A DNA stretch of 7,916 nucleotides, taken from assembly GCA_937896505.1 (NCBI GenBank), contig CALBNP010000082.1:1-7916 (forward strand), written 5' to 3'. The position numbers and the translations under genes are program-made. The notes beneath the pieces are model-generated. The model did not search any database, had not been told where the DNA came from, and saw only the letters and a program-made list of their open reading frames with translations. Each line of letters begins with the position of its first letter. The stretch's first letter is position 1. Origin of the DNA: an uncultured Bacteroidales bacterium. Lineage in GTDB: Bacteria > Bacteroidota > Bacteroidia > Bacteroidales > F082. Of the stretch, positions 1 to 5,796 are shown in pieces.

Positions 1-470
1 CCCTGAACGGCGAGTTGTGCCCATTCTTCGCTTTCGTTCTTGAAGTCTTCACCGAGCTTCATGCCAAACTTGGCGGCGATTTGGCTCATCCAGTTCCAGT
101 CCTTGTCGATGTTGGCAGCGTTAGGAACCATGAAATAGTGGTCGTCAGCGATGCGGTAGATCAGCATGTCGTCAACGATGCCGCCCTTGCCGTTTGGCAA
201 GCAGGTGTATTGCACTTTGCCGTCGCTCAGCGAAGCCACGTCGTTCACGGTGCAGTATTGCAGGAATTGCTTGGCCAAAGGACCTTTGGCGCGGAATTCA
301 CCCATGTGAGAGACGTCGAAAACGCCAACGTTGTTGCGGACGTTATTGTGTTCTTCAACTAAGCCTGAATATTGGATAGGCATGTCGTAACCAGCAAATT
401 CAGCCATTTTGGCACCCAAGTCGTGGTGAATCTGGTTGAATGGAGTCTTTTTTAATTCTACGTTTTCCAT
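1..470 (-). CDS. gcvT: Aminomethyltransferase, glycine cleavage system T protein (C-terminus beyond the window)
   Basis: The T protein takes the aminomethyl group carried on the lipoyl arm of the H protein, releases ammonia and passes the one-carbon unit to tetrahydrofolate. It is cytoplasmic and works with GcvP, GcvH and lipoamide dehydrogenase. Reading from the ATG at 470, 156 residues are visible, about 40% of the usual 360 or so. Family landmarks are TPFNQIHHDLGAKMAEFAGY near the start, GVFDVSHMGEF at 49-59 and GGIVDDMLIY at 96-105. The last motif contains the position of the catalytic Asp (Asp101 in E. coli GcvT). The reading frame stays open to the window edge, so the gene is cut by the window and not broken. 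It has its own promoter box and is probably not part of the upstream signalling operon. The N-terminal match is strong and the identification is secure. Confidence 0.96.
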   Translation of the reverse strand, partial: MENVELKKTPFNQIHHDLGAKMAEFAGYDMPIQYSGLVEEHNNVRNNVGVFDVSHMGEFRAKGPLAKQFLQYCTVNDVASLSDGKVQYTCLPNGKGGIVDDMLIYRIADDHYFMVPNAANIDKDWNWMSQIAAKFGMKLGEDFKNESEEWAQLAVQ

Positions 471-515
471 TGTTTATGTTTGTTTTATGTGATATTGATG
501 CTTTTTTATGCGTTG

Positions 516-523
516 CAAAAATA
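516..523 (-). promoter_or_regulatory. Putative Bacteroidetes -7 promoter box for gcvT
   Basis: On the minus strand this reads TATTTTTG, an exact match to the Bacteroidetes -7 consensus TAnnTTTG. It would give an AT-rich leader of about 40 bases before the gcvT ATG at 470, which has no Shine-Dalgarno site, as is usual in this phylum. I see no clear TTTG element at the -33 spacing. The rest of the 471-575 gap is AT-rich and holds no convincing terminator hairpin or riboswitch. Confidence 0.5.
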
Positions 524-575
524 TGAAAAAAATGTGTCGTTATTTCGTTTTGTCGTGTAATGATTTTTGTGAGAA

Positions 576-1997
576 TTAGGATAACAAGTGTTCGTTGATG
601 AATGTTTTCATTGACGGATACATTTCTCCGAATCCGCTGATAATGACCATTCTGAGCGCTGCATATTTCTTGATTTCATCTTCGCGTTCAGCAATTTCGG
701 TTTCGTCATTGGTGCCGAGATAGGCGCGGATGAAGATGTCCCAGAATTTGTAATATTGTTCGTTAGAGATGTGGTAAAGCCGCATCGTCAGATCGTTTTC
801 GTTGCATTTTGCTGTGAAATAGGTCATGCCAAGGTCGAAAAGCGGATGCCCATACGAAAAATCACTGAGGTCAATCCACCAGTCTTCCATGTCGTTGGTG
901 ATGATGTTGCCTATGTGCAAGTCGCCGTGAAGACAGGTTGAGGCTTTTGGTAATTGTCCGACGATGGACATCATCTTGTCTTTCTCGTCTTGGGTGAAGA
1001 ATTTCGAACACGTAATTGCATGCTTGTATTGTTCAATCATGGAAGGGAACAACGTCGTGTCGCATGGCGTAGCGTGCAGTTTCCTGCATTGTTCGGCTAA
1101 GCGAAGAGCGTAATGTTCTAGTTTGTCGGGCTCTTGTGAAATGGCGCGTGCATACGACCGTTTGGGGTTGATGCGTTGGAATTCGGCTCCGAAGCGTTTG
1201 CCATCGGTGACAAAACGACCTGGGAATGGTGTCTGGATGCCCATCTTGATGAGTTTGGTGGCACAGTCAAGTTCTCTTTCGGGTACAACGTTAGGAACGA
1301 ACTCGTTGTAGAGTTTCACCATTGTGTGGCCGTCTTTGTGGTTGTAGCTGATGGCGGTGTAGCCGTCGCCGCTTTCTTCGTAGTCGTCCATGTTGATGAG
1401 TGAGGCAGACCATTCTTTGCCTTTGCCGAACACGATGTTGACATATTCCACAAATTCCTTGTAGGCATAAGTGTCATCGAGTTCGGCAAGAGCGCTAACA
1501 AGGCCGCGATAGTGCCATTCGTGGTCGATTTTGCCGTTCGGAGCGTGAAAACGGTCCCAAAGCTTGTCGCCCAGGTCTTGATAGTCGCGGGCAATGGCGC
1601 GCATGTTCGACAGCTTGTCGCCCAAAGCCACGATTTTGGCATCGCGCGAGGCATGATGCAAATGGTTGATGGCGGCTTCCTTGCGCGAACGCCACGATGT
1701 AACCTTGTCACAATTAGGCTCGCGTTTCTCACTTTCATCATCTACAAGGTTGGCCACGCGGTCGCCAAACTGCTCGCGGATTTGCTCAATGGTCGCATCG
1801 GTGTCTTCTACGGTGTCGTGCAAAATGGCGGCGGCCAGCAACTCTTGGTCAGACGTGATGGAGGCCACGATTTCGGCAGCTTCCATGGGGTGAATGATGT
1901 AGGGGTAGCCTTTGCCTCGGCGCTCGGTATTGGCGTGGTATCTCACTGCAAAGAGAATCGCTTTGTCTAAAAGGGTCGAGTCGATGTGTTTTTCCAT
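576..1997 (-). CDS. HD-domain (SpoT/MESH1-like) hydrolase fused to an aminoglycoside-phosphotransferase-like kinase
   Basis: This 473-residue protein has two enzyme domains. Residues 1 to about 190 resemble the (p)ppGpp hydrolase domain of RelA/SpoT and MESH1: YPYIIHP (His36), AAAILHDTVEDT (His60, Asp61, Glu64, Asp65), FGDRVANLVDD, and LGDKLSNMRA (Asp127, Asn131). The putative metal ligands His36, His60, Asp61 and Asp127 are all present, so it should be able to hydrolyse an alarmone-type pyrophosphate. Residues from about 205 resemble the aminoglycoside/choline kinase fold: a nucleotide loop near 210-214, a probable ATP-contacting Lys228, the catalytic loop HGDLHIGN (His357 to Asn364, Asp359 as base) and a DFG-like metal Asp376 in WIDLSDF. 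The kinase half recalls the TIGR02172 group. The substrate is unknown, and drug resistance is only one option. It is the last gene of the apparent operon, 19 bases after the synthetase gene. Domain calls are confident; the physiological reaction is inferred. Confidence 0.85.
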   Translation of the reverse strand: MEKHIDSTLLDKAILFAVRYHANTERRGKGYPYIIHPMEAAEIVASITSDQELLAAAILHDTVEDTDATIEQIREQFGDRVANLVDDESEKREPNCDKVTSWRSRKEAAINHLHHASRDAKIVALGDKLSNMRAIARDYQDLGDKLWDRFHAPNGKIDHEWHYRGLVSALAELDDTYAYKEFVEYVNIVFGKGKEWSASLINMDDYEESGDGYTAISYNHKDGHTMVKLYNEFVPNVVPERELDCATKLIKMGIQTPFPGRFVTDGKRFGAEFQRINPKRSYARAISQEPDKLEHYALRLAEQCRKLHATPCDTTLFPSMIEQYKHAITCSKFFTQDEKDKMMSIVGQLPKASTCLHGDLHIGNIITNDMEDWWIDLSDFSYGHPLFDLGMTYFTAKCNENDLTMRLYHISNEQYYKFWDIFIRAYLGTNDETEIAEREDEIKKYAALRMVIISGFGEMYPSMKTFINEHLLS

Positions 1998-2016
1998 TGC
2001 TTTATTGTTTTGTGGT

Positions 2017-3108
2017 TTATTTGATGTTGATGCGGTTGGCTAACAGAAGGGTGCGTTGGGCTCGCTGGCTGTTGTATTCGCTTGGCCCATAAAGGCTCTC
2101 GTAGAAATATGTCAGGCCGACTTCCCCATAGCCTTTCTTGATGATACTTACGATGCAGAGGTTTTGGATGGAAAGGGAATTTGCAACGATGTCGAGATCG
2201 GTGCCGGCCAGTTGGTGAAGGGCCAGCTGATAGGCGGCTTCGCTGTTTTCCTTGATCATTCGCTCGATATCGCCTAAGGTTTTGAATTCCATTTGGATGA
2301 GGACATTAAGATAACGGACGAGGCTGTCTTCAATGATTTCTGCCTGATTGATGGATGCGATTCTCTCAATAAGTTTCTTGAATGGATTGAGTTGCAGATA
2401 GCTGCGGAACGTGTCGCCGTTAAGCGCGACGGCATCGAAGTTCCCGTCGGTTACGAGTGCTTGAACCTGACGACGATAGTCGGTGATTTCGATACGAATC
2501 TTACTGAACTGCTCATCGGCCAGCTCCAGCAAGCCTGCCAAGCGGTTGAGGTTGCGAAGGTATTCTTCCGGAATTTCTACACCCGACTTATAGCCTGTGT
2601 CATGATACATGGTGGCCCAAACGTGTTGTAAGGCGGTACGCATCTGTATCTCAAAGCTATACTCGTTGATTTCCGGATGATTGGGGTCGGAATAAAGTGA
2701 CTTCGGGATACGGCAGATATAGTGCAGCGACATGTAGCCGAATCGGTCGAGGTCAACCTGTTTCCGCTTGTCGATGGTGTTGCTCCAATCTACATCGAAT
2801 GTCTTTTCCATCAGGGCTGCTATCTTATCTACTTCATCGGTGTAGAAGGTGATGATGCGTGCTCCGAGAATGTCGGTTAGGTCGCTTAACGAGTTGTATT
2901 TCTGACCTTTCAGCTCCAGTTTTCCGGCAAGGCTTTTTTCCGTCTTGACGCGGGTTTCGATGGCGTTGACGTAAAGTCCGTTTTCTTCGATGCACTTCCC
3001 CATTTGCTCCTTCACGATGTCTCTCATCGTGTAGAAGGTGTCAATGTTGTCACGATATTCATCGAGAATCATTTGACAGTGGAGGTCGAGACCATAGTTC
3101 GTATCCAT
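2017..3108 (-). CDS. RelA/SpoT-type (p)ppGpp synthetase with an uncharacterised C-terminal region
   Basis: Residues from about 20 to 210 of this 363-residue protein form a RelA/SpoT synthetase domain, which transfers pyrophosphate from ATP to the 3' hydroxyl of GDP or GTP. Visible motifs are ETRVKTEKSLAGKL (51-64, basic ATP-binding segment), LTDILGARI (77-85, metal-binding Asp79), GYMSLHY (124-130, substrate-stacking Tyr125) and FEIQMRTALQHVWA (152-165), followed by HDTGYK (169-174). Glu153, the putative second catalytic acid, is kept. There is no N-terminal HD hydrolase domain and no TGS or ACT domain, so it is not a full-length Rel. It is longer than a typical small alarmone synthetase of 200-250 residues, because about 150 residues of probably helical C-terminus follow. 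I do not recognise that part. A separate HD hydrolase is encoded by the next gene, which suggests a paired maker and breaker. It starts 6 bases after the phosphatase gene, indicating co-transcription. Confidence 0.9.
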   Translation of the reverse strand: MDTNYGLDLHCQMILDEYRDNIDTFYTMRDIVKEQMGKCIEENGLYVNAIETRVKTEKSLAGKLELKGQKYNSLSDLTDILGARIITFYTDEVDKIAALMEKTFDVDWSNTIDKRKQVDLDRFGYMSLHYICRIPKSLYSDPNHPEINEYSFEIQMRTALQHVWATMYHDTGYKSGVEIPEEYLRNLNRLAGLLELADEQFSKIRIEITDYRRQVQALVTDGNFDAVALNGDTFRSYLQLNPFKKLIERIASINQAEIIEDSLVRYLNVLIQMEFKTLGDIERMIKENSEAAYQLALHQLAGTDLDIVANSLSIQNLCIVSIIKKGYGEVGLTYFYESLYGPSEYNSQRAQRTLLLANRINIK

Positions 3109-3114
3109 GTTTTT

Positions 3115-3939
3115 CTATTCTAAAAACTTGTCTTTTAGTGTGTTGAGTTCGTTGTCGGTAAGAACGAAAATCTCTTTGATGTAGTTTTCCATCGAGCCGT
3201 AATTTTCGTCGATAAAATCCAAGGCGGCTTCGAAATTCTTAATGCTCACGCCTTCTTCGGCTTGTATGGCGTCAAATGCATCTTTGTTGGCGCCTCGCAG
3301 CTTGAGTTTTAGGAAAAGCCTGTCGATGTTGGGCTGATATGGGATGTTGGTCAGGGCGAAGTCATCTACAATGGTTTTCCTATCGAATCCCAATGCGGCC
3401 AAAAGGAAGGCGGCAGCCAAGCCGGTGCGGTCTTTACCTTGTGTGCAATGCCATAACATCGTGCCTTCTGAGCGGAGAATACGGTCGAGAAGGGCGGCAT
3501 ACTGCAGTTGGCAATATTCGTCGCTGACCATCCCGACATAAAGCTTTTTCATCATGACATTGGCTTGAGGATTCATGGCGAAGTTGATGAGCTTTTCTTC
3601 GGCAGTGTCGCCAGGCGCTTCCAGTATGAGTTGCCAGAAGTTGTTGTTGTCGTCCTGGATGGGCATGTTGACGTAGGTGGCTCCTTCGATGATGCGGTCG
3701 GGCCAGCGGTTGACTTCGTAGGCGGTGCGGAGGTCGAAGACGTAGTTGACGTGGTATTTCTCCTTCAACAGCTGCAAGTCGTGGTTGGAGGCTTTGCTGA
3801 GCACACCACAGCGAATCAGCACACCGTGCTTGATGCGTTTCCCGTCTCTGTTGATGTATGAGCCAAGCTGTCGGGCATTGGGAACGCCGTCCAAACCTAA
3901 GGCTTGCTTCTCGTACCTTATTTCATTGATGATTCGCAT
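3115..3939 (-). CDS. Tyrosine-protein phosphatase of the Y_phosphatase3 (CX5R) family
   Basis: This is a 274-residue cytoplasmic cysteine-dependent phosphatase. The phosphate-binding loop is HCTQGKDRTG at 164-173, with nucleophile Cys165 and phosphate-coordinating Arg171, matching CX5R. The N-terminal half carries the family's usual NARQLGSY (21-28), RCGVLSKAS (43-51) and VFDLRT (67-72) segments. No signal peptide is visible. Members act on phosphotyrosine, other phosphoproteins or phosphoinositides, so the substrate cannot be read from sequence. It lies 23 bases downstream of the STAS gene and 6 bases upstream of the synthetase gene. Its position next to a phosphorylation-driven switch invites the idea that it reverses a modification within this module. 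Cysteine phosphatases are, however, unrelated to the PP2C enzymes that normally dephosphorylate STAS antagonists. The family assignment is strong; the target is unknown. Confidence 0.9.
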   Translation of the reverse strand: MRIINEIRYEKQALGLDGVPNARQLGSYINRDGKRIKHGVLIRCGVLSKASNHDLQLLKEKYHVNYVFDLRTAYEVNRWPDRIIEGATYVNMPIQDDNNNFWQLILEAPGDTAEEKLINFAMNPQANVMMKKLYVGMVSDEYCQLQYAALLDRILRSEGTMLWHCTQGKDRTGLAAAFLLAALGFDRKTIVDDFALTNIPYQPNIDRLFLKLKLRGANKDAFDAIQAEEGVSIKNFEAALDFIDENYGSMENYIKEIFVLTDNELNTLKDKFLE

Positions 3940-3962
3940 TATTGTTTCTCGTCACAGAGGTG

Positions 3963-4265
3963 TCAGATAATGCAGATGATGTTGGAAAAGCCTGTGATGT
4001 CGAACACTTCCTTGACTTGGGCTTTCATGTTTTTCATCACCATCTTGCCTCTGCGTGCGTTGACGCTTTTTTGCAGCATGAGGAAGATACGCAAGCCTTG
4101 CGACGAAGTGTATTCCATTTCGGTGCAATCAATCTCGATGTCGGGCATTTCGCCTTCCATCAATGGCTTGATGTCTTCTTGGAACTGAAGGGCGTTGGTG
4201 GTGTCGAGACGGCCTTCAAGTGTGACTAGTTGCTTTGTGCCAATTTGGCTAATCGTGATTTTCAT
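3963..4265 (-). CDS. STAS-domain anti-sigma-factor antagonist (RsbV/SpoIIAA-like)
   Basis: This is a 100-residue single-domain STAS protein. In partner switching, the unphosphorylated STAS protein binds the HATPase_c kinase and frees whatever the kinase holds, usually a sigma factor; phosphorylation on a conserved Ser switches it off. The pattern is typical: a short N-terminal strand, VTLEGRLDTTNA (14-25), the strand IEIDCTEMEYTSSQGLR (43-59) and a C-terminal helix. Ser54 and Ser55 in TSSQGL are the candidate phosphorylation sites. The form with an extra residue between SS and GL is common in Bacteroidetes. The gene follows the kinase gene after a 45-base gap containing an A-rich leader just before the ATG, with no promoter box that I can see. 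The adjacent kinase is its obvious partner. Confidence 0.92.
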   Translation of the reverse strand: MKITISQIGTKQLVTLEGRLDTTNALQFQEDIKPLMEGEMPDIEIDCTEMEYTSSQGLRIFLMLQKSVNARRGKMVMKNMKAQVKEVFDITGFSNIICII

Positions 4266-4310
4266 ATTTTAGTTTGTTTGTTTGATGCGTTGTGTAAAGT
4301 GAGTGTTTCG

Positions 4311-4709
4311 TTACTTAAGCTGCTTTATCATCTTAAAGACGTTGCAACCGTCGGTGCGGTTGTATTCAAGCTTATCCATCATCTGCTTGCAGAGGAAGAT
4401 GCCTAAGCCGCCGATTTGACGATCTTCGGCTGAGAGGGTGATGTCGGGGTCGCTTTTCTCCAACGGATTGAAGGGAACGCCTTCGTCCTTTAGGGTGACG
4501 GTGAGGGTGTCGCCGTCAAGTTGGGTGCCGACTTCAACCCAGCCGTTGCCGCCATCGTAGGCGTAACTGACAATGTTTTCAACCACTTCTTCGATGCAAA
4601 GCCGTAGCTTGAATTGGAGACTGTCTGAAATAGGCATGTCTTCCGAGGCCATTAGTGCCTCGATGATTTCTGCTGTTTTTCCAGCTATGGGTTCAAATCT
4701 TGTTACCAT
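4311..4709 (-). CDS. HATPase_c anti-sigma-factor serine kinase (RsbW/SpoIIAB-like)
   Basis: This 132-residue protein is a GHKL-fold ATPase that is predicted to phosphorylate the STAS protein encoded next and to bind a partner such as a sigma factor. The N box is CIEEVVENIVSYAY (38-51, Asn45 for magnesium), the G1 box is KDEGVPFNP (74-82, Asp75 for adenine) and the G2 box is GGLGIFLCKQMMD (100-112). The size fits the family, and there is no sensor or histidine phosphotransfer domain, so it is not a classical two-component kinase. A longer frame opens at 4820, but I chose the ATG at 4709. The extra 37 residues look unlike the family, they would overlap the HD gene, and the promoter box at 4736-4743 lies inside that extension. 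It is the first gene of the five-gene run. Confidence 0.91.
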   Translation of the reverse strand: MVTRFEPIAGKTAEIIEALMASEDMPISDSLQFKLRLCIEEVVENIVSYAYDGGNGWVEVGTQLDGDTLTVTLKDEGVPFNPLEKSDPDITLSAEDRQIGGLGIFLCKQMMDKLEYNRTDGCNVFKMIKQLK

Positions 4710-4725
4710 TTTTATTGTAAGTGAA

Positions 4726-5367
4726 TTATAATGTGCAAAGATAGGCAAATTTTTCGAAGGTTTCTCTAAGTTTTTGCTCATCGCGAATGATTTGCCTGAG
4801 AATTTCGAGTTGAGCGGCATTTTCCGATTCGGGAAGCCAGAGTTTGAGATAGCCTCCGTCGGCGTATTTTTCCATCATGTGAGCGCGAAAACGTTGATAT
4901 TGAGCTTCTTTATCTAATTCTGGATAGTGTTCATGTCCATATTGTATGGTTCTCTTGATCACTTTTTCGGGATTGATTAGCCGGTCGGCCTCGGCAACGA
5001 TTTTTCCGTAGATGCTGCGAGGTTCGTGTCCGGCGGAAGCTCGATGGTCTTCGGCGGCTTGTGCCATGGTCTCGATTTGCTCGTCATCAAACCATTTCTT
5101 CAGTTGACTGTCTTCTCTGACGATGCGTCCCGAAACGAGATGGTGGGTGTCGCGGCCTTCGCAAAGGCCTGTGTCGTGGTAGGCGGCGATGGCATATACC
5201 ATGTTGATATTCACATCGTAATGCTCGGCCAAGGCAAGACTGCGACCGATTACGTCGTTGGCGTGGTCGCGCTGGTGGGCGGCATCGAAATGGTCATATC
5301 TGGACAAGATTTCTTGCTCGATATAGGCTTGTAAATTTGGATTGATTTGCCTCATGGGATGATTCAA
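4726..5367 (-). CDS. HD-domain phosphohydrolase, uncharacterised
   Basis: This 213-residue cytoplasmic protein belongs to the HD superfamily of metal-dependent phosphohydrolases. The metal-site order is clear: HQRDHANDV (31-39), AAYHDTG (61-67, His64 and Asp65), AEDHRAS (105-111, His108) and AEADRL (125-130, Asp128). The last ~80 residues are probably helical and charged. The substrate is not evident; nucleotides or another phosphoester are possible. It is not the RelA/SpoT type, because it lacks the HDTVEDT and DKLSN patterns seen in the fusion protein at 576-1997. Two starts are possible, 5367 and 5355. If the promoter box at 5377-5384 is used, the leader to 5367 would be only a few bases, so 5355 (MRQINPN) may be the true start. 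It ends 16 bases before the anti-sigma kinase gene and may be part of the same module. Confidence 0.85.
   Translation of the reverse strand: MNHPMRQINPNLQAYIEQEILSRYDHFDAAHQRDHANDVIGRSLALAEHYDVNINMVYAIAAYHDTGLCEGRDTHHLVSGRIVREDSQLKKWFDDEQIETMAQAAEDHRASAGHEPRSIYGKIVAEADRLINPEKVIKRTIQYGHEHYPELDKEAQYQRFRAHMMEKYADGGYLKLWLPESENAAQLEILRQIIRDEQKLRETFEKFAYLCTL
4736..4743 (-). promoter_or_regulatory. Putative -7 promoter box for the five-gene signalling operon
   Basis: On the minus strand this reads TATCTTTG, an exact TAnnTTTG match. It predicts a transcript start near 4730 and a leader of about 20 bases before the kinase ATG at 4709. The box sits inside the last codons of the upstream HD gene, so the signalling genes could be transcribed separately as well as by read-through. 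No good TTTG element is seen at the -33 position. It also supports the shorter kinase start. Confidence 0.5.
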
Positions 5368-5376
5368 TTAATAAGG

Positions 5377-5384
5377 CAAAAATA
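5377..5384 (-). promoter_or_regulatory. Putative -7 promoter box for the HD phosphohydrolase gene
   Basis: On the minus strand this reads TATTTTTG, an exact match to the Bacteroidetes TAnnTTTG box, in the 59-base gap after crcB. Transcription would start near 5372. That leaves about 17 bases to the ATG at 5355 but only about 5 to the ATG at 5367. The -33 element is not evident. Confidence 0.42.
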
Positions 5385-5426
5385 GTAAAATACCTTGTTG
5401 ATTCGGCTCTTGCCAAATTTTCTCTT

Positions 5427-5792
5427 TTATGCGGCTGTCTTCCCGCCAACGAGGAATCCTGCCCAAACGCAAATGAGGCAAAGTGCCAGCGTGCCGAGGA
5501 TGTAGGCTCCGCCTTCAAGATAGTTGCCGGCACGAAGCATCTCGAACGACTGCGCCGAGAAAGTGGAGTAGGTGGTGAAGCTGCCGCAAAGCCCTATGGT
5601 GAGCATGAGTTTCCAGTCACCGCTGGTGCAGGCAGCCATGAAAAGACCGATGAGGAACGAACCGATGCCGTTAACGCTTAGCGTGGCTATCCAGGAGGCG
5701 CAATGCAAGGCGTTTCCTGCAAGGGTGGCCAAATAGCGCAGTATGCTGCCCGCTGCTCCGCCGAGACCTACTATGAGAATGTTTTTCAGCAT
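5427..5792 (-). CDS. crcB: Fluoride ion channel CrcB/Fluc
   Basis: This is a 121-residue inner-membrane protein of the Fluc family. These work as antiparallel dimers that export fluoride and prevent its toxic build-up. Four hydrophobic segments are visible, near 4-22, 33-54, 62-80 and 93-116. Family motifs are GLGGAAGSILRY (9-20), VNGIGSFLIG (40-49, with pore Asn41) and GLCGSFTTYSTFS (67-79). In the last motif the first phenylalanine of the usual TTFSTF is tyrosine (Tyr75), while Phe78 is kept. The length is normal. The start is 4 bases after the stop of the UvrA-like gene, so the two are almost certainly co-transcribed. That spacing also leaves no room for a fluoride riboswitch directly upstream; any such control would have to lie before the UvrA-like gene, outside the window. 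Confidence 0.95.
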   Translation of the reverse strand: MLKNILIVGLGGAAGSILRYLATLAGNALHCASWIATLSVNGIGSFLIGLFMAACTSGDWKLMLTIGLCGSFTTYSTFSAQSFEMLRAGNYLEGGAYILGTLALCLICVWAGFLVGGKTAA

Positions 5793-5796
5793 GATG

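Noticed and set aside
471..575. Terminator for the five-gene operon before gcvT
   Set aside because: The ACGACA repeats here are direct, not inverted, and I find no stable stem; the T-run is part of the AT-rich promoter region.
1512..1970. Plus-strand open frames, including this 152-codon one
   Set aside because: They lie opposite strongly supported minus-strand genes and their translations show no domain motifs; they are antisense shadows.
4710..4820. Longer N-terminus for the anti-sigma kinase, starting at 4820
   Set aside because: The extra 37 residues do not look like the family, would overlap the HD gene by about 95 bases and contain the promoter box; the ATG at 4709 gives a normal-sized protein.
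5401..5418. Seven-base-pair hairpin with a four-base loop between crcB and the HD gene
   Set aside because: On the minus strand no U-run follows it; the T-rich run lies on the plus-strand side, where there is no gene. It is too weak to call a terminator.
5793..5796. Fluoride riboswitch in front of crcB
   Set aside because: Only 4 bases separate crcB from the upstream coding sequence, so there is no room for the aptamer.
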